NCBI RefSeq assembly: GCF_004123845.1
Contig: NZ_NBDP01000007.1
Coordinates: 310,001 to 374,000 of the forward strand
Direction of reading: 5' to 3'
DNA from: Allobosea sp. Tri-44
GTDB taxonomy: Bacteria > Pseudomonadota > Alphaproteobacteria > Rhizobiales > Beijerinckiaceae
DNA: 64,000 nucleotides
The notes beneath the pieces were generated by a model. It had not been told where the DNA came from. It saw only the letters and a program-made list of their open reading frames with translations, and made no database searches. Below are positions 26,055 to 34,490 of the stretch, in pieces (position 1 is the first letter of the stretch; every line of letters begins with the position of its first letter). The position numbers were made by a program, and so were the translations under genes.

Positions 26055-27134
26055 CTAGCGCTTCATCAGAGCAGCGCGCAGCTGAAGCAACTCCTCGCAG
26101 ACGGCTTCAAGCTCTCCCACGAAAAAGCCATTGCGAAGGGCAGGAATATGGTCGGCGAGCCTGTCGCCGAGGAGGCCGGTGAAGCTGGCCTTGCCTTCGG
26201 GTGAAACAACGAGACCGTTCTCTTCCTCGAATGATGCATTCCAGGCAATCGCTTCGGCCTGGGCGACACCGTCTGGAAGATCGGGTTCGAGCGTCCCATC
26301 GGTCAGCCGGACCGGATAACCGCCCGGTAACCCGTTCGGGCCGGGCACATGGCCACCCCATGACCGGCCGGCCGCCATGGCGAGCAGCATGGGGACGCCG
26401 CTCGCCCCCGATATCTCGATGACCGGCTCGGGGGTGAGCTGGATATCGGCGAAACGCCCGTAGACATCCTCGACCTCGGTGCCGTCCAGCCAGACGCGCG
26501 GCGCCCGTCCGCCGCGTTCCTCAGGCCGGCGGCGCCAGGCCGCGAGGTTCTGGTAATGCGCGAGGACCTTCAGATCAGCTCCCGGCGGCGTGGCGGCCGA
26601 GCCGGCGAAGACATTCGACAGGATCGCGACATTGCCCATGCCGCACGCGACGTCGTGGCCCATCGCGCGGATCATGCCGTTGACCACGTCGGGGAAGCCG
26701 CAATTGACCAGCGTCACAGGCTTGCCGCTGCGCGTGATCGCCGCCGCGACCCGCGAGCTGAGCAGCGCCTGGAAAACCGCCGTGGCGCTCAGGCCGCCTT
26801 CGGCGACGAGCTGCGTCCAGGCATTGCCGCTCTGGGCGATCACCTGCGAGGTCTGGATCGAAGCGGCCTGCACCACGATGCGCGGAGCGGTCGCCGCTAG
26901 CATCTCGTCGGACGCGTTCGGAACGAGCAGATCGACCGCATGTGTCGTGAAACGCGCCTTCTTGCCGAACAGCGCCGCGCGGGCATTGGCGGCGGTGCGC
27001 AGCCAGTTCAGGCGCTCGCGATTGCGGCCGGCGATGATCACCTCGACCGATTCGTCGGCGGTCGCTGCGATGTCGAAGGCGATACGCGCGGCGAAGCCAC
27101 CGGTGCCCGAGATCAGGATGTCGCAACCGGCCAT
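26055..27134 (-). CDS. NAD(P)-binding Rossmann-fold protein of unknown function
   Basis: 359 residues. The N-terminus, CDILISGTGGFAARIAFDIA, has the GxGxxA nucleotide-binding fingerprint, and AGRNRERL follows where a NADP-binding Arg is common. The middle contains VNCGFPDVVNGMI and a Gly-rich stretch. Overall it resembles saccharopine-dehydrogenase-like proteins, but I do not recognise the family with certainty. The gene stops one base before the next gene ends its own start context: it lies immediately after the acyl-CoA ligase (stop 27136, ATG 27134, overlapping TGATG-style junction absent but gap only one base), so the two are surely co-transcribed. A role in handling a CoA-activated substrate is inference. 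Confidence 0.65.
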   Translation of the reverse strand: MAGCDILISGTGGFAARIAFDIAATADESVEVIIAGRNRERLNWLRTAANARAALFGKKARFTTHAVDLLVPNASDEMLAATAPRIVVQAASIQTSQVIAQSGNAWTQLVAEGGLSATAVFQALLSSRVAAAITRSGKPVTLVNCGFPDVVNGMIRAMGHDVACGMGNVAILSNVFAGSAATPPGADLKVLAHYQNLAAWRRRPEERGGRAPRVWLDGTEVEDVYGRFADIQLTPEPVIEISGASGVPMLLAMAAGRSWGGHVPGPNGLPGGYPVRLTDGTLEPDLPDGVAQAEAIAWNASFEEENGLVVSPEGKASFTGLLGDRLADHIPALRNGFFVGELEAVCEELLQLRAALMKR

Positions 27135-27135
27135 G

Positions 27136-28671
27136 TCAGAATCTCGTCGCCATCGCCGCCCGGTCCCAGCAATCGTCGAGCCGCGGCGAGAGCTTGTGCT
27201 TCATGATGCGCTGGCTCGCCGTGCGCTCGAATTCGTCGATGACGGCGATGTAGCGCGGGTTCTGGTAGGGCGCGAGACGCTGGCCGAGCCAGCCGGACAG
27301 CGCCTGCGGATCGATGACGATGCCGTCGCGCGGCTTGACGAAAAGCTTGATGTCCTGCTCGCCGACATCGGCAGCGACGCCGATCATCGCGCAATCCTCG
27401 ACCGCTTCATGCTCTGCCGCGACGTGCTCGACCTCCCAAGCCGAGACGTTCTCGCCCCGGCAGCGCACGCTGTCGGTCATCCGGCCATGGAAATAGAGAT
27501 TGCCGTCGGCATCGAGGGAACCGAGATCGCCGGTGTGGAAACCATCCTCGCGCAACGCCTTCGCCGTCGCCTCGGGATTGTCGAGATAGCCGGGGAAGAT
27601 CGCGCCGGGGATGCTGGTCTCGATCACGATCTCGCCGCGCTCGCTGGGGAGCACCGGCTGTCCGCCGGTGTCGAGCAGCTTCACCGTGAACCAGGGCAGC
27701 GGCCGGCCGACCGAGCCCGGCACCCCGGTCACATTGCAGGTCGTGAGGCTGGAGGCTTCCGTCATGCCGTAGCACTCGCGGATATCGATGCCGAAGCGGT
27801 CGCGGAACTGCGGCCAGATGTCGGGCGGACAGCCGCCGCCCCAGGCGATGCGCACGCCATGCTCGCGATCACGTGGCGACGGGGATTGCTTCAGCAGGAT
27901 CTGCAGGATGCCGCCGAGATAGTGGATATGGCTGGCGCCTTCCGCCCTGACCTGATCCCAGAAGCGGCTGGCGCTGAAGCGCTCGACCATGGCGAGCGTG
28001 ATGCCGCTGATCATCGGTAGCGGCAGGAGCTGGGCGCCGCCGATATGGTAGAGCGGCTCCCAGACGAAGAAGACATCTGCGGGCCGTGCATCGGACAGCC
28101 TCGCGACGCTCTCCGCCGCGAGCCGGAGCATGCGATGCGAGACGATCACGCCCTTCGGCCGGCCGGTGGTGCCCGATGTGTACATGATGGCGAAGACAGC
28201 ATCGGCGGCCGGCGCCGGCTCGTCGAAGCGCTCGCTTCTGGCCAGGACGGCGTCGAGTTCGCCGCCCGGCGCGTGCAAGAGCTTTGGCAGGTCCGGCTCC
28301 GGGCCCATCGCCTCGGCGATCTGCGGCGCCAGTTCTGCATCGGCGATGACCAGCCGCGGCTGCGAATGCGTCAGTAGGTAGCGCAGCCCCTCGCCGCGCT
28401 GCTGGGCGTTGACCGGTACCCAGGCGACGCCGGCACGAGCAAGGCCGAAGACTACCGCGATCGTAGCGATCGAGTTGCGCATCATTACGGCGACCCTGTC
28501 GCCAGGCTTGATGCCGCGCGCCCTGAGATGGGTGGCGAAGGCGGCCGAGCGGCGTTCGAGCCCGGCATAGGTCACGGTCTCGCCGCAGAACCGCGCATAG
28601 ACGCTGTCCGGCTCAGCGGCAGCACGCGTGGTCAGAAGGCTCACGAAGCCGTCGTCGTTGAAGGAGGTCAT
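27136..28671 (-). CDS. AMP-dependent acyl-CoA synthetase/ligase
   Basis: 511 residues of the ANL superfamily, which activates carboxylic acids to CoA thioesters through an acyl-AMP. The P-loop YTSGTTGRPKGV is at about 164-175; GMTEAS is the A5 motif, HTGDLG carries the conserved Asp, and the catalytic Lys lies in QRIMKHKL near the C-terminus. I chose the ATG at 28671; an earlier in-frame start at 28722 would lie in the permease gene. It is 22 bases after the fused permease. The substrate is presumably what the two neighbouring importers bring in; substrate class (aryl, alicyclic, fatty) cannot be assigned. Confidence 0.92.
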   Translation of the reverse strand: MTSFNDDGFVSLLTTRAAAEPDSVYARFCGETVTYAGLERRSAAFATHLRARGIKPGDRVAVMMRNSIATIAVVFGLARAGVAWVPVNAQQRGEGLRYLLTHSQPRLVIADAELAPQIAEAMGPEPDLPKLLHAPGGELDAVLARSERFDEPAPAADAVFAIMYTSGTTGRPKGVIVSHRMLRLAAESVARLSDARPADVFFVWEPLYHIGGAQLLPLPMISGITLAMVERFSASRFWDQVRAEGASHIHYLGGILQILLKQSPSPRDREHGVRIAWGGGCPPDIWPQFRDRFGIDIRECYGMTEASSLTTCNVTGVPGSVGRPLPWFTVKLLDTGGQPVLPSERGEIVIETSIPGAIFPGYLDNPEATAKALREDGFHTGDLGSLDADGNLYFHGRMTDSVRCRGENVSAWEVEHVAAEHEAVEDCAMIGVAADVGEQDIKLFVKPRDGIVIDPQALSGWLGQRLAPYQNPRYIAVIDEFERTASQRIMKHKLSPRLDDCWDRAAMATRF

Positions 28672-28693
28672 GCTCGGTCGTCGGCTCGGTCGA

Positions 28694-30445
28694 TCAGGAA
28701 GAGGAGCGGAAGCGTTCCGCAAGCAGCAGCATCACCGTCACCACGACGAAGACGACCACGGAGACCGCGGCCAGCGTCGGGTTGAGCTGCAGGATCATGT
28801 CGTCCCACATCTGTTTCGGCAGCGTGGTCTTGATGCCGCCCGAGACGAAGATCGCGATCGTCAGCTCGTCGAAGGAGGTGATGAAGGCGAACAGGAAGGC
28901 AGCGATGAGACCGCCCTTCACGAGCGGAATGGTGACGCCGGTTAGGGTGCGCAGCCGGTTGGCGCCGAGCGTCGCCGCTGCCTGGTCGAGGCGCTGGTCG
29001 TAGGTCTTGAGCACGGCGGCGATGGTGACGAGCGTGAAAGGAATCGCCAGCACGGTGTGGCCGATGACGAGGCCGAGATCGGTCGCGATCAGCCCGAGCC
29101 GCGCGAAGAGATAGAACAGCCCGACCGCGATGACGATGCGCGGCACGATCATCGGCGCAAGGAAGAAGGCGAAGATCAGCCCGCCCCAGCGCGTGCGGCT
29201 GTTCGCCAGCGCCAGAGCCGTAAAGCCGCCGATGGCGGTTGCAGCAATTGCCGTGACGAAGGCGACCGCGAAGGAGCGGATCGTCGCCTGGATCCACAGC
29301 GGCGAGCTGAAATAGGCCTCGAACCAGCTCAGCCCATAGCCCGGCGGCGGAAATTCGAGGAACTGCGAGGAGGTGAAGGCGAGCGGGATGACGAGCAGCG
29401 TCGGCAGCACCAGGAAAGCGATGACGAGCCAGCAGAAGCCGGGCAGCAGCAGGTCGCAAACGCGCTTTCCGAACAGGGATCGCGCCAGTGTCGCGAGGTG
29501 GCCGGCAAGGGTCGCGACCGCTGCCAGGACCGCCAGGCCGAGGTTGCGGATGCGGCCGGTGCCGACCTGGGCGGAGCCACCGGCGATGGTCGAGAGCCCG
29601 AAGAGCCTGTCGTAGATCACGCAAGACACGAGCGCCGCCGCCAGCATCATCGCGGACAGTGCGCCGGCGAAGGACCAGTTCAACAGCTCCTGCACCTGCG
29701 TGATGATGAGCTGGGCGAGCATGGTCTCCTGCCGACCGCCGAGGAAGGCCGGGACGATGAAAAAGCCGAGCGAGGAGATGAAGACGAGGAGGCCGGCGGC
29801 CGCCACGCCGGGCAGCGACAGCTTGAAATAGACCAGCCAGAAGGCGCGCGCCGGCGCGGCCCCGAGCGTCTGCGCCGCCTGGACCAGCCGGCGATCGATG
29901 CCGGTCATCACCGGCAGCATGGTCATCACCGCCAGCGGCACCATGGCGTGCACCATGCCGACCATGACGCCGAACTGGTTGTGCAGCAGCGGCAAAGGCT
30001 GGTCGACGATGCCGGAGCCGGTCGCCAGCGAGTTGATGATACCGCTGCGCCCGAGCACGATCATCCAGGCGAAGGTCTTTACGAGATAGCTCGTCCAGAA
30101 AGGCACCATGACGAAGAGCAGCATGCGGCCGCGAAACAGGTCAGGCAGGCGTGCAATCCAGTAGGCGAGCGGATAACCGATCAGCAGCGACCAGATCGCC
30201 GTCCAGCCGGCGATGCGGAAGGTGATGCCGAGCACGCGCAGATAGACGTCCGTCGCGACGATGCGCTGATAGGCGCCGGCCGAGAAGGCGCCGCTCTCCG
30301 GATCGACGATGCTCAGGCCGAGCAATTGCGCGACCGGATAGACGAAGAAGACCGCCAGGAACAGGAGGCCTGGCACGGCCAGCCAGAGCGCGCCGAACCG
30401 CAGTTTGAGGCGCACCGGCGCGCTGCTGAGGGATACCGCGCTCAT
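28694..30445 (-). CDS. ABC transporter permease, fused PotB-PotC type (two membrane domains in one chain)
   Basis: 583 residues containing two permease domains. Domain 1 (about 1-285) has the coupling loop VQAAQTLGAAPARAFWLVYF; domain 2 (about 320-583) has DQAAATLGANRLRTLTGV. Each shows six hydrophobic helices, and the second ends with IAIFVSGGIKTTLPKQMWDD, typical of PotC/spermidine-type permeases. The usual arrangement is two separate genes, as in the second importer at 59070-60721. The ATG at 30445 overlaps the ATPase stop (ATGA). A longer open frame to 30688 overlaps the ATPase in another frame and is rejected. Confidence 0.93.
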   Translation of the reverse strand: MSAVSLSSAPVRLKLRFGALWLAVPGLLFLAVFFVYPVAQLLGLSIVDPESGAFSAGAYQRIVATDVYLRVLGITFRIAGWTAIWSLLIGYPLAYWIARLPDLFRGRMLLFVMVPFWTSYLVKTFAWMIVLGRSGIINSLATGSGIVDQPLPLLHNQFGVMVGMVHAMVPLAVMTMLPVMTGIDRRLVQAAQTLGAAPARAFWLVYFKLSLPGVAAAGLLVFISSLGFFIVPAFLGGRQETMLAQLIITQVQELLNWSFAGALSAMMLAAALVSCVIYDRLFGLSTIAGGSAQVGTGRIRNLGLAVLAAVATLAGHLATLARSLFGKRVCDLLLPGFCWLVIAFLVLPTLLVIPLAFTSSQFLEFPPPGYGLSWFEAYFSSPLWIQATIRSFAVAFVTAIAATAIGGFTALALANSRTRWGGLIFAFFLAPMIVPRIVIAVGLFYLFARLGLIATDLGLVIGHTVLAIPFTLVTIAAVLKTYDQRLDQAAATLGANRLRTLTGVTIPLVKGGLIAAFLFAFITSFDELTIAIFVSGGIKTTLPKQMWDDMILQLNPTLAAVSVVVFVVVTVMLLLAERFRSSS

Positions 30446-31542
30446 GCGACCAGCACCGCCTTGTCGCGCGACCAGCCGGCGACGATCCGCTCGTCGATCG
30501 CGGGCACCAGATCGTCGGGGCCGAGCCGCAGCACCAGCGGGCTGCCGTCGTCGAGCGCGGCGATGACACGCGTCTCGGAGCCGGCATAGACGACCTCGCT
30601 GACGCGGCCGCTCACGGCGTTGCCGTCTCGGGCGCCGAGATGCAGGTTCTCCGGCCGGATGACGAGGGTGGCATCCTTGCTCTGGCAACGCGCGCCGCTC
30701 GGCAAGGCGAAGCGCCCATGCGCCGTGTCGATCGCGCCATTGCCGTCCCAGCGCCCTCGGAAGATGTTGGAGATGCCGATGAAATCGGCGGCGAAGGCGG
30801 TGCGCGGGCGCTCGTAGATCTCGCGCGGCGTGCCGAGTTGCTCGATCCTGGCATGGTTCATCAGGCAGATGCGGTCGGACATGGCGAGCGCCTCTTCCTG
30901 GTCATGCGTGACATAGACGATGGTGGCGCCGCTCTCGCGATGCAGCCGCTTGATCTCGATCTGCATGTGCTCGCGCAGCTTCTTGTCGAGTGCGCCGAGC
31001 GGCTCGTCCATCAGGATGATCGAGGGTTGGTAGACAAAGCAGCGCGCCAGCGCGACGCGCTGCTGCTGGCCGCCGGACAACTCGCGCGGGAAGCGGCCGG
31101 CGAGATGGCCGAGATGGACCATCTCCAGCGTCGCCGCGACGCGTTTTTTGACTTCGGCGCCCGGGCGTCCGCGCATCTTCAGCGGGAAGGCGATGTTCTC
31201 GGCCACGGTCAGGTGCGGGAACAGCGCATAATGCTGGAAGACGAGGCCGATATCGCGCTGATGGACCGGCGTGGCCGACTGATCGCGCCCGTCGATCACG
31301 ACCCGCCCTTCGCTCGCCTCGACCAGCCCGCAGATGAGCTGCAGCAGCGTGGTCTTGCCGGAGCCCGAAGGCCCCAGCAAGGTGAGGAACTCGCCCTCGG
31401 CGACGCTGAGCGAACTCGGCTCGAGGGCCGTGGTCGCGCCATAGCGCTTGCAAAGTCCTTCGATGACGAGCTTGCCCTCGACGACGAGCTTGGCCGCCTT
31501 CGGTTCGGTTCCGGTCATCGCGGCGCTCGTCGCCATCGGCAT
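30442..31542 (-). CDS. ABC transporter ATP-binding protein, polyamine/iron type (PotA family)
   Basis: 366 residues: ATPase domain with Walker A GPSGSGKTT, signature LSGGQQQRV, Walker B SIILMDEPLGALD and the H-loop YVTHDQEEAL, followed by a C-terminal TOBE domain (about 290-366). The ATG at 31542 shares bases with the stop of the binding-protein gene (TGATG). It lies between the binding protein and the fused permease, giving a complete importer. Polyamine-type importers are also used for putrescine, opines, 2-aminoethylphosphonate and Fe(III), so the ligand is open. Confidence 0.95.
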   Translation of the reverse strand: MPMATSAAMTGTEPKAAKLVVEGKLVIEGLCKRYGATTALEPSSLSVAEGEFLTLLGPSGSGKTTLLQLICGLVEASEGRVVIDGRDQSATPVHQRDIGLVFQHYALFPHLTVAENIAFPLKMRGRPGAEVKKRVAATLEMVHLGHLAGRFPRELSGGQQQRVALARCFVYQPSIILMDEPLGALDKKLREHMQIEIKRLHRESGATIVYVTHDQEEALAMSDRICLMNHARIEQLGTPREIYERPRTAFAADFIGISNIFRGRWDGNGAIDTAHGRFALPSGARCQSKDATLVIRPENLHLGARDGNAVSGRVSEVVYAGSETRVIAALDDGSPLVLRLGPDDLVPAIDERIVAGWSRDKAVLVA

Positions 31543-32609
31543 CAGGTCAGGAGCCAGGAGTTGAAGCGCTCGGTGACCTTCGAGCGATTGGCGCTCCACC
31601 AATCCTCGTTGGCGATCGCCATCTGCTTCAGGTTCTCCGGAGAGGTCGGCAGGACTTTTGCGCGCTCGGGCGAGATCGTCTGATAAGCGTCGAGATTGGT
31701 CGGGCCATAGGCGAGGGCTTCGGTGAAGGCGGCCTGCGCCTTCGGGTCCGAGCAGAAGCGGACGAACTGGCGGGCGACATCCGCCTTCGGCCCGCCCTTC
31801 GGCAGCCCCCAGCCCTCGATCGAGTAGAGCCCCTGATTCCAGACGATCCTGGCAGGCGTGCCGCCGTCGATCGCGGCCTGCAAGCGCGCATTCCAACCCG
31901 GCAGCATGTCGACTTCGCCGCTCTGCAGCAGCTGGGTCGACTGGGCGCCGCCGGTCCACCAGACCGCGACATGCGGCTTGATCTTGTCGAGGACCTTGAA
32001 GGCGCGGTCGATGTCGAGCGGGTAGAGCTTGTCGAGCGGCACGCCGTCGGCGAGCAGCGCCTGCTCGATCGTGTCGATCGGGTTCTTGCGCAGTGCGCGC
32101 CGGCCCGGGAACTTCTCGACATTGAAAAAATCGGCCCAGCTCGCCGGGGCGTTCTTCACCCGGTCGGTGCGGTAGGCGAAGATCGTCGAATAGACGTCCG
32201 TGCCCATGAATTCGGGCGAGATCGCCTGCGGCATCAGCCTGGGCACATCGGCATGCGCAAAGCCGATCGGATCGAGCAGGCCCTGCGTCTTCAGGATGTC
32301 GCGAGCCGAGAGCGTCAGCGTGCAGACATCCCAGGTGTAGGACTTGGTCTCGACCATCGCCTTGAACTGGGCGGTCGGCTCGGCCTCGCGGGCGACGTTG
32401 ACGACCTTGTTGCCGGTCGCCTTCTCGAAGGGGTCGTAGAAGGCCTTGCGGAAGGCCGGCCCGAACGGCCCGCCGGGATCGGCGACCGTGATCTGGGTCG
32501 CGGCTCGGGCGATCCCGGTGAGGTAGGGCGCCGCAAGAGCGCCAGCGGCTGCGCCGCCGGCCAGTTGCAGCAGGGTGCGTCGCGTCGGCTTCGTCGTTCC
32601 GGTCGTCAT
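31542..32609 (-). CDS. ABC transporter substrate-binding protein, PotD-like (family 1)
   Basis: 355 residues. A twin-arginine-like signal (TRRTLLQLAGGAAAGALAAP) precedes the mature start ATQITVADPGGPFGPAF. Hallmark segments are KFPGRRALRKNP, DGVPLDKLYPLDIDRAFKVL and VWWTGGAQSTQLL, which recur almost unchanged in the binding protein at 57909-58964, showing the two are paralogues. Of three in-frame starts (TTG 32627, ATG 32615, ATG 32609) the last has GGGGAG six bases upstream. It lies 71 bases after the crotonase gene. Confidence 0.92.
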   Translation of the reverse strand: MTTGTTKPTRRTLLQLAGGAAAGALAAPYLTGIARAATQITVADPGGPFGPAFRKAFYDPFEKATGNKVVNVAREAEPTAQFKAMVETKSYTWDVCTLTLSARDILKTQGLLDPIGFAHADVPRLMPQAISPEFMGTDVYSTIFAYRTDRVKNAPASWADFFNVEKFPGRRALRKNPIDTIEQALLADGVPLDKLYPLDIDRAFKVLDKIKPHVAVWWTGGAQSTQLLQSGEVDMLPGWNARLQAAIDGGTPARIVWNQGLYSIEGWGLPKGGPKADVARQFVRFCSDPKAQAAFTEALAYGPTNLDAYQTISPERAKVLPTSPENLKQMAIANEDWWSANRSKVTERFNSWLLT

Positions 32610-32680
32610 CGTCATCTCCCCTTTCAAGCGGTTTTCCGCGTTTCCCCGTGGGTGATCAGATCGTCAGGCGCATTGTCTCA

Positions 32681-33454
32681 TCAGGCGCTTTTGCGCGCGG
32701 CGCGAACGGCCAGGAACTGCTCCATCATCCGCGCCGGCTCGCCGGTGCCGTAGGCTTCGCGCTGATTGCGGATGCCGGCCTTGAGGCACTCGCGGAAGCT
32801 CTGCTCCGTGACTTCGCGGAAGCGGGCCTTGTTGAGGCGCATGGCGACGGGGGGCTTGCCGGCCAGTTCCTCGGCCAGCGCCAAGGTCGCCTCCATGACT
32901 GTCTGCTTCGGCACGATCCGGTTGATCAGGCCGATCCGGTAGCATTCGTCGGCATCCATCATCCGCCCGGTCAGGGTCAGGTCGATGGTGCGGGCGATCC
33001 CGATCATCTCGCGCATGATCCAGGGGCCGGTCACCGAGGCGATGCCGGAGTTGATCTCGGGCTGGCCCATGGTGACGCCGTCATGGCCGATGCGCAGGTC
33101 GCAGAGCAAAGCGACCTGGAAGGCCGAACCGGCGGCGACACCGTTCAAGGCGGCGATGATCGGCTTCGAGAGCGAGCGGAGCCGGTCGTAGAGCCGCTCC
33201 CACTCGTTCATCCAGGCTTCTGCCCGGTCCTGGTCAAAGGTCTTGGTCTCGTTGAGGTCCTGGCCGGCCCCGAAGGCGCGGCCGCCGGCGCCTGTCAGGA
33301 TGATGGCCCGCACGGCCTCGTTCGCTTCGAGCTCGTCGAGGCCTTCGACGAGCCGGGACCGCATCGGCGCATTCCAGGCATTGAGGATCTGCGGCCGATT
33401 GAGGGTGAGGATGCCGACAGCGCCGCGCACCTCGACCAGAACAGAATCCTTCAC
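32681..33454 (-). CDS. Enoyl-CoA hydratase/isomerase (crotonase) family protein
   Basis: 257 residues of the crotonase fold acting on acyl-CoA. The oxyanion segment is FGAGQDLNET (about 61-70) and the second catalytic Glu is kept in MGQPEINSG (Glu133). The first catalytic Glu of hydratases (rat Glu144) is replaced by Gln113 in GSAFQVALL. Hence a simple hydratase is unlikely; isomerases, hydratase-lyases and hydrolases of the superfamily lack that residue. It is the first gene of the minus-strand block, divergent from the IclR gene, with an operator-like repeat in the shared spacer. It should act on the product of the acyl-CoA ligase. Confidence 0.9.
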   Translation of the reverse strand: MKDSVLVEVRGAVGILTLNRPQILNAWNAPMRSRLVEGLDELEANEAVRAIILTGAGGRAFGAGQDLNETKTFDQDRAEAWMNEWERLYDRLRSLSKPIIAALNGVAAGSAFQVALLCDLRIGHDGVTMGQPEINSGIASVTGPWIMREMIGIARTIDLTLTGRMMDADECYRIGLINRIVPKQTVMEATLALAEELAGKPPVAMRLNKARFREVTEQSFRECLKAGIRNQREAYGTGEPARMMEQFLAVRAARKSA

Positions 33455-33479
33455 ACCGCCCTCCGATGAGTTTTTATTA

Positions 33480-33499
33480 CAATACGATAACTTCTATTG
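33480..33499. promoter_or_regulatory. Operator-like inverted repeat between crotonase and IclR genes
   Basis: CAATA (33480-33484) and TATTG (33495-33499) flank CGATAACTTC in an AT-rich island (about 33470-33506) within the divergent spacer. A closely similar element, also with an internal CGA-x-AAC, occurs at 34443-34464. It is the natural binding site for the adjacent IclR regulator; this is inferred from position and repetition only. Confidence 0.45.
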
Positions 33500-33575
33500 A
33501 ATATTCTGCGCGAAAGGCTCACCTTGTCAAGACCGCCGGCCACGGCCATTGATCGCGCCAGGAGAACAGGCCCCG

Positions 33576-34400
33576 ATGACGATGCCCGAAGCGAGACAGA
33601 CCGGACGCAAGCGAGCAGCCGCAGCAGGCGAAGAGGCCGTGCGCAAGGACGACGCGCTGATGGTCAATTCGGTCGAGAAGGCGTTCCGGGTGCTCTCGGC
33701 CTTCGGCCGCCAGCACCAGACGCTCAACCTGTCGCAGGTTGCTTCCGAGACGGGGATGGACGTCAGCGCCGCGCAGCGCTTCACCCACACGCTCACCAAG
33801 CTCGGCTATCTGCGCAAGGACGCGCAGACCAAGCGCTTCGAACTGACCGCGAAGACGCTCGATCTCGGCTACCACTTCGTGCGCAGCAGCCGTCTGCTCG
33901 ACAGGGCGATGCCCTATCTCATGCACCTCAGCAAGGAGACCGAGGAGACGGTCAACCTCACCGTGCGCGAGGGGCCGGAGATCATCTTCGTCTCGCGCTT
34001 CCTCAGCCGCCATGTGCTGAACACCGACGTCATCATCGGCACGCGGATGCCGGCCTATTGCACGGCGCCCGGCATCGCCATGCTCTCGCGCCTGCCCGAG
34101 GAGGAGGCGATGGCGATCATCGACGCCTCCGACCTCAAGGCGCACACGCCCTCGACGACCTGGCGGCGCGATGCATTGCGCGAGAAACTGCGCCAGTCCG
34201 CAGCGCAGGGCTACGCCACCGCGTTCGAGGAGGTCTATCTCGGCGATGCCTCGATCGCCGCCGTGATCGTCGATCATCACGGTCGCCCCGAGGGAGCGGT
34301 GAACATCGCAACCTCGACCTCGCGCTTCAGCCATGCCGAGGTCATCTCGCGCTTTTCCTCTCTCGTTATCGCCACCGCGCACGCCATCTCGCGGGTCTGA
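33576..34400 (+). CDS. IclR family transcriptional regulator
   Basis: 274 residues. An N-terminal winged helix (about 28-85) contains VEKAFRVLSAF and LSQVASETGMDVSAAQRF; the C-terminal effector domain (about 100-270) carries the family segment IIGTRMPAYCTAPGIAMLS, which starts the ligand pocket. The ATG at 33576, with AGGAGA about 10 bases before it, is preferred over a TTG at 33549. It lies between a divergent crotonase-led block and a downstream trimeric dehydrogenase operon, each preceded by similar inverted repeats, and so probably regulates both. Confidence 0.92.
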   Translation: MTMPEARQTGRKRAAAAGEEAVRKDDALMVNSVEKAFRVLSAFGRQHQTLNLSQVASETGMDVSAAQRFTHTLTKLGYLRKDAQTKRFELTAKTLDLGYHFVRSSRLLDRAMPYLMHLSKETEETVNLTVREGPEIIFVSRFLSRHVLNTDVIIGTRMPAYCTAPGIAMLSRLPEEEAMAIIDASDLKAHTPSTTWRRDALREKLRQSAAQGYATAFEEVYLGDASIAAVIVDHHGRPEGAVNIATSTSRFSHAEVISRFSSLVIATAHAISRV

Positions 34401-34418
34401 GTTGAGCGGACTCAGCGC

Positions 34419-34464
34419 TTGACAGGCAGTCGAGTCACTTATCAATATTCGAGAACTATTATTG
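34419..34464 (+). promoter_or_regulatory. Putative promoter with overlapping operator for the dehydrogenase operon
   Basis: TTGACA at 34419-34424 is a perfect -35 box; TATCAA at 34440-34445, or CAATAT three bases later, can serve as -10. The inverted repeat CAATA (34443-34447) and TATTG (34460-34464), similar to the one before the crotonase gene, overlaps the -10 and start region, the usual place for a repressor. The operon begins at 34491. Confidence 0.5.
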
Positions 34465-34490
34465 CATTGAAATAAAACTTCTGGATCGGA

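Noticed and set aside
28673..28722. Longer N-terminus for the CoA ligase
   Set aside because: It would overlap the fused permease gene; the family begins near the ATG at 28671.
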